DNA of 64,000 bases from Shewanella vesiculosa (lineage in GTDB: Bacteria > Pseudomonadota > Gammaproteobacteria > Enterobacterales > Shewanellaceae), in the NCBI RefSeq assembly GCF_021560015.1, contig NZ_CP073588.1, positions 4,644,001-4,708,000 on the forward strand, given 5' to 3'. The position numbers and the translations under genes are program-made. Shown here piece after piece: positions 1 to 7,741 of this stretch. Position 1 is the stretch's first letter. Each line of letters starts with the position of its first letter. Below the pieces are notes generated by a model. The model was not told where the DNA came from. It saw nothing but the letters and a program-made list of their open reading frames with translations, and did no database searches.

Positions 1-1
1 G

Positions 2-265
2 GTGAGTGAAATGACTCGTCACATCGCCAAGAAAACCGACATGGTCACCTGGTCTATTGATGATATGGGTAAAGACTATGCACGTACATTAAAGCATTGG
101 CATGAGAATTTTGATGCTGCTTACGACAAAATAAAAGCCTTAAATTATGGCGATGACTTTATTCGTATGTGGAAGTTTTATCTGAGCTACTGCGAAGGTG
201 GTTTTTTAGAACGTACCACAAGTACAGTGCATTTAGTTGCCGTGCGTCCTCAATACCGATCTTAA
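2..265 (+). CDS. cfa: Cyclopropane-fatty-acyl-phospholipid synthase, C-terminal end (partial)
   Basis: This is the last 87 codons of a gene that enters from the left edge; the GTG at the edge is not a true start. The family methylates double bonds of membrane phospholipid acyl chains using S-adenosylmethionine. The tail (FYLSYCEGGF followed by a hydrophobic strand ending VRP) matches the C-terminal end of CFA synthases, where E. coli has a comparable YxFxYCxxxF stretch. The DUF2878, chalcone-isomerase-like and DUF3833 genes that follow are the usual companions of cfa in Shewanella and Vibrio gene sets linked to the RpoE/ChrR singlet-oxygen response. That link is inferred from gene order, because the sigma-factor genes would lie outside the window. 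Confidence 0.85.
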   Translation: MSEMTRHIAKKTDMVTWSIDDMGKDYARTLKHWHENFDAAYDKIKALNYGDDFIRMWKFYLSYCEGGFLERTTSTVHLVAVRPQYRS

Positions 266-342
266 TCAATGATAGTGTTATCTTGCTATTTACATCCCCG
301 GTAATATATTACCGGGACGTCTCATCATGTGTGTGAGGTGTT

Positions 343-879
343 ATGTCTTCTTACGGTATTCCGCCAACGTTATTTATCTTAATTAACGCCGTGTGCTTCC
401 AATTAGTTTGGTGGGCGGGAGTACTGGCTCAAAATCAACTCTTATTACTGTCTATTTTATTGATCATTAGTCACTTTTTATTGTCACCATCAGCGCGTCA
501 TGATGCATTAGTTATGGGTGTTTGTGGGGCAATTGGCATCGCGGTTGATAGTCTATTGGTGTGGTTTGGCGTATTTGAATTCGCTAATATCCCTTATTGG
601 TTGGGACTATTATGGCTCTATTTTGCACTTTGTTTAGACTACAGCTTATCTGTATTCAGAAAGCTCCCTCTGTGGTTACAGTCAGTATTGGGTGGGGTAT
701 TTGGTTGTTTAAGTTATCTTGCTGGCGCTAAATTTGATGCCGTGGAGCTGCCATTGGGAGATGCTTGGAGTGCACTGATATTGGCACTGATCTGGAGTGG
801 CTTATTTCCCGTACTGTTAATAATCAGTAGCAAAAAACTCCCGTATTACAACGGTGGCTCTCGTTTTGGAGAATCCTAG
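343..879 (+). CDS. DUF2878 family integral membrane protein
   Basis: This is a 178-residue, strongly hydrophobic protein with about five or six predicted membrane helices and no catalytic motif that I can see. The pattern (N-terminal NAVCFQLVWW, later DSLLVWFGVF and a Trp-rich LGLLWLYFA segment) fits DUF2878, a family of unknown function. A GAGGTG ribosome-binding site lies before ATG 343. The stop codon TAG at 877-879 directly abuts the ATG of the next gene at 880, so the two are probably translationally coupled. It lies in one operon with cfa, the chalcone-isomerase-like gene and the DUF3833 gene, which suggests a role in membrane lipid modification or repair; that is inference. Confidence 0.75.
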   Translation: MSSYGIPPTLFILINAVCFQLVWWAGVLAQNQLLLLSILLIISHFLLSPSARHDALVMGVCGAIGIAVDSLLVWFGVFEFANIPYWLGLLWLYFALCLDYSLSVFRKLPLWLQSVLGGVFGCLSYLAGAKFDAVELPLGDAWSALILALIWSGLFPVLLIISSKKLPYYNGGSRFGES

Positions 880-1524
880 ATGAAAACCTTAACCAAGGCT
901 GCTAAATCGCAGCCACATTGGCAGATACCCCAATCGATGCACTGGTTAGCAGAATTACTCTTTGGTGTGGTGGGCGCACTGGTATTAGCACTTGTTGTTA
1001 TGTTGAGTGTCAGTGATGCTTTTGCTAATGATGGTGACAGTGTTTCACATATTGCGACAACAGCCCCCTTGGTTAAAGCCGACACAGCTGATGTGCCACT
1101 GATTGAAGTTGGCACAGCCGACATGAGTCTTCTGTGGCTGGATATCTATAGCGCTAAATTATTTTCCATCGACGGTAAATATCAAGCTAATCGATTTCCA
1201 ATGACTCTCGACATCCAATATCACCGCGATATTGATGCCAGTGATTTGGTTGATGCGACAATTGAGCAATGGCAACATTTGGGGTTAACTAAAGATAATA
1301 TTGAGCTTTATCGTCAACAGATAGTCAAAGCATGGCCTGATGTTAAAGAGGGCGATAGACTCACGTTTAGAGTTAACACGCCAGAAGATGCAGCATTTTT
1401 ACTTAATGATAAGACATATTATCAAGTTAATAACAGTCAGTTCCCTGAAGCTTTTCTCGATATCTGGTTGTCAGAAAAAACCAGTCACCCCGAATTACGT
1501 AAACAATTAATTGGAGTCAACTAA
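880..1524 (+). CDS. Chalcone-isomerase-like periplasmic protein
   Basis: This 214-residue protein has one N-terminal membrane segment or uncleaved signal (about residues 27-50, ending near DAFA) and then a soluble domain. The stretches LLWLDIYSAKLF, a short region ending YHRDI, and GDRLTFRVNTPEDAAF fit the bacterial chalcone-isomerase-like family. That family keeps the fold of plant chalcone isomerase but mostly lacks the flavonoid catalytic residues; its bacterial function is not established. It starts directly after the stop of the DUF2878 gene, and its own TAA (1522-1524) overlaps the ATG of the next gene by one base, so it is part of a tightly coupled operon. Confidence 0.72.
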   Translation: MKTLTKAAKSQPHWQIPQSMHWLAELLFGVVGALVLALVVMLSVSDAFANDGDSVSHIATTAPLVKADTADVPLIEVGTADMSLLWLDIYSAKLFSIDGKYQANRFPMTLDIQYHRDIDASDLVDATIEQWQHLGLTKDNIELYRQQIVKAWPDVKEGDRLTFRVNTPEDAAFLLNDKTYYQVNNSQFPEAFLDIWLSEKTSHPELRKQLIGVN

Positions 1525-2132
1525 TGCGCACCAGTCTATTATCCATACCTCAAAAGATATCTGTTTCAGCGCGCGGCATGATTAAAAAGTTTGCTCATGT
1601 GTGTTTGTTTAGCGGATTACTTTTAGGTGTGATGTCATGTTCATCAGCCTCGATTGAAGATTATCAACAAACGACGCCTAAGTTAGACTTAGCCACATTT
1701 TTTGACGGTAAGCTAACGGCGGCAGGCATAGTACAAGATTTTTCTGGCAAGGTGACGCGTAAATTTACTGTGACTATGGAAGCGCACTGGACCGACACGC
1801 CACAAGGTAAGCAAGGTGTGATTAACGAATGGTTTGTTTACGATGATGGCGAAAAACAAACTCGAGTATGGAAAATTACTGACAAAGGTAATGGTATTTA
1901 CCAAGGCACAGCCAATGATATATTAGGTATTGCAGAGGGTGAGTCGCGCGGCAGCGCATTACGCTGGCGCTATGATATGCAATTAGCTGTAGATGGCAGT
2001 GAGTATCAAGTGCATTTTGATGATTGGATGTTTTTAGTCGATGACCAAACCATTATCAATAAAAGTGACATCATTAAGTTTGGTGTTACCGTTGCTCAGG
2101 TCACTTTAGTTATTGCTAAGCAAGCTGATTAA
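1524..2132 (+). CDS. DUF3833 family lipoprotein
   Basis: This 202-residue protein contains a lipoprotein signal: a hydrophobic stretch followed by LLLGVMSC, whose Cys (about residue 39) would be lipidated. The rest is beta-rich, with a WFVYDDGEKQTRVW core and a C-terminal DWMFLVDD segment typical of DUF3833, a family of unknown function found next to cfa. I use ATG 1524, which overlaps the upstream stop. ATG 1578 (MIKKFAHV...) would give a more conventional signal peptide and is a real alternative. The gene ends the operon, and a bidirectional terminator follows. Confidence 0.75.
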   Translation: MRTSLLSIPQKISVSARGMIKKFAHVCLFSGLLLGVMSCSSASIEDYQQTTPKLDLATFFDGKLTAAGIVQDFSGKVTRKFTVTMEAHWTDTPQGKQGVINEWFVYDDGEKQTRVWKITDKGNGIYQGTANDILGIAEGESRGSALRWRYDMQLAVDGSEYQVHFDDWMFLVDDQTIINKSDIIKFGVTVAQVTLVIAKQAD

Positions 2133-2163
2133 GTAGCGGACCAAGCTATAGGCTGGTGCTCTG

Positions 2164-2207
2164 CGAACATAAAAAATGGACTCTAATGAGTCCATTTTTT
2201 ATGTTCG
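2164..2207. terminator. Bidirectional rho-independent terminator
   Basis: This is a long perfect inverted repeat (arms CGAACATAAAAAATGGACTC and its complement) around a TAAT loop. The A-tract on one side and T-tract on the other let it work on both strands. It lies between the convergent DUF3833 gene and the minus-strand gene at 2221. Confidence 0.85.
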
Positions 2208-2220
2208 TCATTAAGCTGTA

Positions 2221-2565
2221 TTAGCCTTTAAGCTTAGACGCATCAACATGTTTTTTATCGTAATATTCAAATGGAAACTGATTGCGGATCTGTTGTACTA
2301 GGTTATCGCCTATATTGGCCGAAACATGTAAACGCACGTCACCTGACTTTTCCGCTCTAACAGTACAAGTGAGTTTGTTTGATTTAGCGATTGCACGGCA
2401 GTCTCGCTCAAACTTCTCTGGTATTTTGCCTTTATGTCTGTTGAGTTTGCCATCTTTGAAATGCATTTCAAAAAGGGTTAATCCACGGCTACCACTAAAA
2501 ATCAGTTTGTAGGCCAGAAAAAATAATACTGCAATTATCAGTACTTTGATGATGGTATCAACCAT
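2221..2565 (-). CDS. Small membrane-anchored protein, DUF3634-like
   Basis: This 114-residue protein has a single N-terminal transmembrane helix (about residues 5-24, IIKVLIIAVLFFLAYKLIF) followed by a small basic soluble domain. That domain contains GKIPEKFERDC, KLTCTVRAEKSGDVRLHVSANI and IRNQFPFEYYD. The layout matches a short gammaproteobacterial family of unknown function that I recall as DUF3634. The ATG at 2565 is preceded by a GGAG ribosome-binding site. It is a single-gene unit facing the DUF3833 operon. The call rests on overall pattern; no enzymatic motif is visible. Confidence 0.6.
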   Translation of the reverse strand: MVDTIIKVLIIAVLFFLAYKLIFSGSRGLTLFEMHFKDGKLNRHKGKIPEKFERDCRAIAKSNKLTCTVRAEKSGDVRLHVSANIGDNLVQQIRNQFPFEYYDKKHVDASKLKG

Positions 2566-2903
2566 AGTTTGCTCCTTTAAACCGTATATTTATACGATGG
2601 CTATTACCATAAGATACTATGCTACGCTCTGGATGCAATGCTAATTTATTAAAATATATGCGCTAGATCCAAGTTATATTCTATGGTTAAGACCTTATTG
2701 ATTAATCCAAGATGATTTTGTCATTTGAGTGCTGCCTAAAGCAAATTTGCTGTCATTTAACCTAGGGCATAATGGATATCTGAGGGGGTGATCTTTAGGC
2801 TGGTTTAGTTATCGAAATGGCTTTATAAACGATGAATATGTGCTACATTTAATGACGATGCAGGTGCATGTAAATGGATGTATAACTTATTTAAGGACTA
2901 AAT

Positions 2904-3083
2904 ATGTCACTCTCTAATGCTAGTCGTTGGGCCGAAATCTGTGAAATCCAAACATCTTTAATGCTCGATTTAGCTGATAAATTCCCGCAGCGCCGCGAAC
3001 AATTACAACATATTGCTGACGGCTGGCAATGCGTTAAGAAGCAAGCCCAAGGGCAATCGCTAAATGGATTGTCGACCAAATAA
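2904..3083 (+). CDS. Small hypothetical protein (59 aa)
   Basis: This short open frame starts at ATG 2904 after an AAGGAC ribosome-binding site and ends at TAA 3083. The 59-residue product begins MSLSNASRWAEICEIQTS and is amphipathic and helical, with two Trp and two Cys residues and a basic C-terminal half. A good binding site in front and a classical terminator 60 bases after the stop support a real gene. I do not recognise the family and see no membrane segment or signal. Confidence 0.6.
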   Translation: MSLSNASRWAEICEIQTSLMLDLADKFPQRREQLQHIADGWQCVKKQAQGQSLNGLSTK

Positions 3084-3140
3084 CTTCTGCTTTATGACCT
3101 TTATAATCAATATCCAATCTTGGTTTATGGTTAAAGCATA

Positions 3141-3171
3141 AAAAAACCGCATTATGCGGTTTTTTGTTTTT
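3141..3171 (+). terminator. Rho-independent terminator
   Basis: The hairpin AAAACCGC-ATTAT-GCGGTTTT is followed by a T-rich tract and lies downstream of the 59-codon gene. The flanking A and T runs would let it act weakly on the other strand too. Confidence 0.8.
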
Positions 3172-3290
3172 AACACCGGCTGATATCCGTTTAATCGTCA
3201 ACACTCATGTCACATTGCAACTTGTACATAGTGAGCCACAATGGGCTAGTGATAATACGATAAACAATGATCAGCGCTGTTGCGTAGCAA

Positions 3291-3308
3291 TTAACCCCTA
3301 GGGGTTAA
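3291..3308. repeat. Perfect 18-bp palindrome at the porin stop codon
   Basis: TTAACCCCTAGGGGTTAA reads identically on both strands and includes the porin stop codon (3305-3307). It has no loop or T-tract, so it is unlikely to be a terminator. It might be a protein-binding site. Confidence 0.4.
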
Positions 3309-4027
3309 AATGCGTAACTAACGCTGGCTAGTACTGTGCCTGAGTTTTTATATAGCCCAGAGCTTACTTTGTAATCACCACTCATGTCGGTGTCTAAATA
3401 AGCTAAAGATAAGCCAAAACCAGAGACTTCGGTTGATACGCCCACAGAGTAATCTGAATAGCTGTCAAAACCTTCACCATCATCAATGGCGTCACCAAAG
3501 TTGTAGCCATAATGCAGGTCTAAACTCCAGTTTTCGGCAAACTCCCAGCCATAATTGATTTCGGTATAGTGCAGATCAAGATCGCTTCCACCGTAGTCAT
3601 TAGTATACCAATAGGCTGCTCTGAAACCACTGAAGTCGATACCTGCGCTAATCTCCAAATAATCCAGATCGCTTTCGCCTGGGTAGTTGTAACGATATAA
3701 GGTTAAGTCATAACTGGTATCGTCGTTAAGTTCACCATAGTAACCAGCATACAAGTCTATTTCGACGTCTGGGCCATTGTAATCTGGCTCATCGAAATCG
3801 ACATTACTGCCCCAAGCACCGACAAAAAAACCACTTTCATGGCTCCAATCGATATTAGCTTGTAGCGCTGGATCCCCTGCGGTTTGTGATATTCCACGGA
3901 AACGATAATCGTTGGTTACAGTGACCGCACCAGATACTTCTGCCGTGGCTAACGGAGCCAGAAGAGTAGCTGATAACGTTAATCCGCTTAACAGTGCAAT
4001 TCGCGTTCTTTTAAATGTTTTCGACAC
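3305..4027 (-). CDS. TorF-type putative outer membrane porin
   Basis: This 240-residue outer-membrane protein has a cleavable signal peptide (SKTFKRTRIALLSG... cut after ATA, before EVSG). The mature part is made of alternating aromatic beta-strands (NDYRFRGISQT, FVGAWGSNVDF, IDLYAGYYGEL, LDLHYTEINYGWEF) and ends in the terminal Phe typical of beta-barrels. The N-terminal YRFRGISQ motif is characteristic of the TorF/TIGR02001 porin-like family. I place the start at GTG 4027 because a GGAGAT binding site precedes it and the signal peptide then begins correctly; the open frame upstream to 4135 has no signal character. Substrate specificity is unknown. Confidence 0.8.
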   Translation of the reverse strand: MSKTFKRTRIALLSGLTLSATLLAPLATAEVSGAVTVTNDYRFRGISQTAGDPALQANIDWSHESGFFVGAWGSNVDFDEPDYNGPDVEIDLYAGYYGELNDDTSYDLTLYRYNYPGESDLDYLEISAGIDFSGFRAAYWYTNDYGGSDLDLHYTEINYGWEFAENWSLDLHYGYNFGDAIDDGEGFDSYSDYSVGVSTEVSGFGLSLAYLDTDMSGDYKVSSGLYKNSGTVLASVSYAF

Positions 4028-4147
4028 GATATTATCTCCATTTACATAAAATACAGTGACTGATATTGAGCTATCTAGCCACTGCGTATGCCACTTATCA
4101 GAAGCAAAACCGTCATGGTTTCGTCTGTACCGCATGGCGGTGAAACG

Positions 4148-4522
4148 TTACTGTTGTTCAAACATAACGTAGATTTTTTTACAGTGATTAACCACTTCCC
4201 ACGTGCCGGTAAATCCAGCTGGAATAACAAACTTATCACCCGTACTGACGGTTAAGCGTTGGCCTTGACTGTCAGTGATGATGCTAGTGCCTTCGAGAAT
4301 GTCGCAATATTCATATTCGCTATAATTAATGTTCCAACTGCCAGACTCACTTTGCCAAATACCGACATTAAATTGCTTACATGGGCTTTCAAAATGATTT
4401 TGTACTGACTGTAATGGATTACCTGTTATCAGTTTTTCATTGGCCAAGTGATAAGACTCAACCGCAGTTGATTGGCGACTAAATACGGTAATATCGCTAA
4501 TGTTTTTGTTCATCGTATTCAC
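4148..4522 (-). CDS. Cupin-domain protein, third gene of the bauA-mmsA operon
   Basis: This 124-residue single-domain cupin has a beta-barrel core running through WNINYSEYEYCDILEGTSIITDSQG and GDKFVIPAGFTGTWEVV. It resembles the EutQ / ureidoglycine-aminohydrolase-like cupin group that often accompanies amine-catabolism genes. The usual His metal ligands of the first cupin motif are not obvious, so it may bind a small ligand instead of catalysing a reaction. The frame opens at GTG 4522, directly after the mmsA stop, which suggests coupling; ATG 4513 (MNKNISD) is an alternative start. Its role in the pathway is unknown. Confidence 0.7.
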   Translation of the reverse strand: MNTMNKNISDITVFSRQSTAVESYHLANEKLITGNPLQSVQNHFESPCKQFNVGIWQSESGSWNINYSEYEYCDILEGTSIITDSQGQRLTVSTGDKFVIPAGFTGTWEVVNHCKKIYVMFEQQ

Positions 4523-6022
4523 TTATTTCATCGTAGGCATGATAAATGCTGAAGGTTCGTTACTGTCGCTTTTAGCTTGTGGCCAGCGAGCCGTAATGGC
4601 TTTTCGCTTAGTATAAAAACGTACTCCATCAGGTCCGTGCATATGCAGAGGCCCAAATAGTGAGCGTTTCCACCCCCCAAAGCTATGAAATGCCATAGGA
4701 ACCGGAATGGGCACATTCACTCCGACCATACCCACTTCCACGTGGTGACAAAAATGGCGTGCAACTTGGCCGCTTTGAGTGAAAATGGCGGTGCCATTGC
4801 CAAATTCATGTTGGTTAATTAACGCCAAGGCTTCGGCATAGGTATCGACGCGCACTATTGCTAATACAGGGCCAAAAATTTCTTGTTGGTAAATGCTCAT
4901 GTTTGGCGTGACATGATCAAATAAGCACGCACCCAAAAAGTAACCTTGCTGGTGGTCGCTAATGCTGATATCGCGGCCATCAACCACTAACGTCGCGCCT
5001 TCATTCACGCCAGCATCAACGTAATCACGTACTTTGGCTAAGTGTTGCGCCGAAATTAACGGCCCCATGTCCATTTCCGGCGTCACACCGCTACCCACTT
5101 TTAAGGCACTAATTTGTGGCAGTAATGCTTCCACCAATTTGTCAGCCACATCACCAACCGCCAATACGACTGATATCGCCATACAGCGCTCACCGGCACT
5201 ACCGTATGCAGCTCCCATTAGCGCATTAACGGCTTGATCTAAGTCAGCGTCTGGCATCAATAACATATGATTTTTAGCACCGCCCAACGCCTGTACACGT
5301 TTACCGTGAGAAGAAGCTGTACTGTAAATATACTCAGCAATAGGGGTTGAGCCAACAAAGCTGACGGCGTGAATATCAGGGTGAGTTAACAAGGTATCAA
5401 CCGCTTCTTTATCACCATTGATAACGTTAAATACACCATCAGGTAGACCGGCTTGTTTAAGCAATTCGGCAATAAACATTACTGCACTTGGATCTTTTTC
5501 AGATGGCTTCATGATAAAAGCATTACCGCAGGCTATCGCGATAGGGAACATCCACATTGGCACCATCACTGGAAAGTTAAACGGAGAAATACCCGCCACC
5601 ACACCTAATGATTGGTTAACTGACCATGAGTCAACGCCGCCACCGACTTGCTGAGTATGTTCGCCTTTGAGCAAATGTGGAATGCCACAAGCAAACTCAA
5701 CGACCTCTAGCCCTCGGGTGATTTCACCTTTAGCATCATCTAATACTTTGCCGTGTTCAAGAGTGATTAATTGTGCCAATTTATCAACATTTTGCTCGAC
5801 TAAGGCTTTAAATTTAAATAATACCCGAGCACGGTTGAGTGGGGTGACTTGTGACCAGGTTTGGTAAGCTTTTTTAGCCGCACTAATCGCTAAGCTCACT
5901 TCTTCACGACTCGCCAGTGATACTTGGCCACGGGTTTCACCCGTTGCAGGATCATAGATTGTTTGATTACGCTGACTCGCTGGTGTGTGTTGCCCATCGA
6001 CAAAATGAGTAATGTTAAGCAT
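4523..6022 (-). CDS. mmsA: CoA-acylating methylmalonate-/malonate-semialdehyde dehydrogenase
   Basis: This 499-residue aldehyde dehydrogenase is of the MmsA type. It oxidises malonate semialdehyde or methylmalonate semialdehyde with NAD+ and CoA, releasing CO2 and giving acetyl-CoA or propionyl-CoA. The catalytic Cys lies in GSAGERCMAIS (about residue 280). SPFNFPVMVPMWMFP and the ending FGPLHMHGPDGVRFYTKRK are diagnostic of the CoA-acylating subgroup. I chose ATG 6022 because AAAGGAT precedes it at good spacing; the frame extends only seven codons further to a TTG. It lies downstream of the transaminase gene, as in beta-alanine catabolic operons, so malonate semialdehyde is the likely physiological substrate. 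Confidence 0.88.
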   Translation of the reverse strand: MLNITHFVDGQHTPASQRNQTIYDPATGETRGQVSLASREEVSLAISAAKKAYQTWSQVTPLNRARVLFKFKALVEQNVDKLAQLITLEHGKVLDDAKGEITRGLEVVEFACGIPHLLKGEHTQQVGGGVDSWSVNQSLGVVAGISPFNFPVMVPMWMFPIAIACGNAFIMKPSEKDPSAVMFIAELLKQAGLPDGVFNVINGDKEAVDTLLTHPDIHAVSFVGSTPIAEYIYSTASSHGKRVQALGGAKNHMLLMPDADLDQAVNALMGAAYGSAGERCMAISVVLAVGDVADKLVEALLPQISALKVGSGVTPEMDMGPLISAQHLAKVRDYVDAGVNEGATLVVDGRDISISDHQQGYFLGACLFDHVTPNMSIYQQEIFGPVLAIVRVDTYAEALALINQHEFGNGTAIFTQSGQVARHFCHHVEVGMVGVNVPIPVPMAFHSFGGWKRSLFGPLHMHGPDGVRFYTKRKAITARWPQAKSDSNEPSAFIMPTMK

Positions 6023-6077
6023 GAACTGGATCCTTTTAAGCAAAATAGGTATTCAAGAAATTGGTATTTAAAAACGA

Positions 6078-7430
6078 TTAACCAACCGCGTTAATCGCAT
6101 CGCTTATGTGATTAACCATGTCGTCGATTTGTGATTTTTCTACAATCAATGGCGGTGATAACGCGATGATGTCAGCGGTTGCTCGCACTAAGGCACCTTG
6201 CCTAAAGCAGTGATCAAAAATGGCGTAACCTCGCTTACCCACACCTTTATCGCTCGGTGCCAGTTGGATACCTGCCACTAAACCGGTATTGCGAATATCA
6301 ATGACGTTTGGCAGTCCTTTAAGGCTGTGAACGGCTTGTTCAAAGTAAGCCTCAAGTCCCTTAGCGCGTTCAAATAACTGCTCATCTTCATATATTGATA
6401 AAGTTGCAAGTGCTGACGCTGCGGCAACCGGATGGCCTGAATAAGTGTAACCATGGAAGAATTCAATTAACTCATTAGGGCCATTCATACATGTATCGTG
6501 AATGGTATTACTGACAAATACAGCGCCCATTGGAATTGCACCGTTATTAATCGCTTTCGCTGTGGTTATCATGTCTGGCGTCACTTGCCAGCGTTCACTG
6601 GCAAAAGCAGCACCAACTCGGCCGAAGCCAGTGATCACTTCATCAAAAATAAGCAAAATACCGTGTTTTTGAGTGATTTCACGCAGGCGCGCCAAGTAAC
6701 CGTCTGGTGGCAGAATAACCCCTGCTGATCCTGACATTGGCTCGACAATGACAGCGGCAATATTTTCCGCGCCATGTAACGTAATCAGTTGCTCAAGTAC
6801 TTCGGCTTTATCTAAGCCATGTGGAGGTAAACCATGACTGAAAGCATTATTGGCAATGTCGAGAGTGTGAGGCAGGTGATCAACACCTTGCAGTAATTGT
6901 TGGCTGAATGTTTTACGGTTATTACTAATGCCACCCACTGAGATGCCACCAAAACCGACACCATGATAGCCAAGCTCACGGCCGATAAAGCGCGTTCGAG
7001 ATGCCTGACCATTGGCTCTGTGATAACAAAGTGCCATCTTAAGTGCAGTATCAACCGACTCTGAGCCTGAATTGGTAAAAAATACCTTATCTAATCCATC
7101 TGGACTGAGCTGACTGAGTTTATGCGCTAATTCAAATGCAAGTGGATGACCCATTTGAAACGACGGCGCATAATCCATTTGGCTAATTTGTTTACTTACC
7201 GCTTCTGAGATCTCTTGCCTTCCGTGTCCCGCATTACAACACCATAGACCTGCGGTAGCATCGAGTACTTTATTGCCTTCAATATCGGTGTAATACATTC
7301 CTTGTGCCGAGACAAGGAGACGTGGATTGGCTTTAAACTGCTTGTTGGCGGTAAATGGCATCCAAAAGTGCGCCATATTTGGCCAAGATTGTGATGAATC
7401 GCTGATTCCATTTTGCTTATATTCGCTCAT
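6078..7430 (-). CDS. bauA: Omega-amino acid:pyruvate (beta-alanine) aminotransferase
   Basis: This is a 450-residue class-III pyridoxal-phosphate aminotransferase. It opens with HFWMPFTANKQF and DATAGLWCCNAGHG, both typical of omega-amino-acid:pyruvate transaminases. The cofactor Asp is in IFDEVITGFGR (D263) and the Schiff-base Lys in TTAKAINNGAIPMG (K292); FFTNSGSESVDTALK binds the phosphate. It would convert beta-alanine or related omega-amines plus pyruvate to the semialdehyde and alanine. It is the first gene of a three-gene minus-strand operon with mmsA and the cupin gene, and is divergent from puuC. The bauA name rests on sequence pattern and on the mmsA neighbour. Confidence 0.82.
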   Translation of the reverse strand: MSEYKQNGISDSSQSWPNMAHFWMPFTANKQFKANPRLLVSAQGMYYTDIEGNKVLDATAGLWCCNAGHGRQEISEAVSKQISQMDYAPSFQMGHPLAFELAHKLSQLSPDGLDKVFFTNSGSESVDTALKMALCYHRANGQASRTRFIGRELGYHGVGFGGISVGGISNNRKTFSQQLLQGVDHLPHTLDIANNAFSHGLPPHGLDKAEVLEQLITLHGAENIAAVIVEPMSGSAGVILPPDGYLARLREITQKHGILLIFDEVITGFGRVGAAFASERWQVTPDMITTAKAINNGAIPMGAVFVSNTIHDTCMNGPNELIEFFHGYTYSGHPVAAASALATLSIYEDEQLFERAKGLEAYFEQAVHSLKGLPNVIDIRNTGLVAGIQLAPSDKGVGKRGYAIFDHCFRQGALVRATADIIALSPPLIVEKSQIDDMVNHISDAINAVG

Positions 7431-7741
7431 AAATTGACTCTACATTGATAGCTACAATTATTAGGGATTCATCTTAAACTGATTAAATAATGAGTGACGA
7501 ATATTCGCTATGCTATGTCAAAAATAATGAACATAAAAGTGTTTTGTGCATTTATTTAAACTAAATGTGCCTATTTTGTAAAATATATTGAAAATTTCTT
7601 GCTGTTCAGCATAATCAGGTGACAATATTGATTAACATAAATGTGTCAGTAATCCATTTTAGACGGCACAAATTAGTCTTGGCACCTGCTTTATTTCTTA
7701 GTTTTGGTGTTTATCAATCCATTTATTATTTCGAGGTCACA
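7431..7741. promoter_or_regulatory. Divergent promoter region bauA / puuC with operator-like repeat
   Basis: This 311-bp AT-rich gap must hold promoters for both operons. An interrupted inverted repeat CATTTA-N7-TAAATG (7549-7567) lies inside GTGCATTTATTTAA. Almost the same string, GTGCATTTTATTTAA, occurs in the puuB/puuR intergenic region at 25681-25695. A shared regulator such as PuuR is possible, but no promoter box is clear enough to call. Confidence 0.4.
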
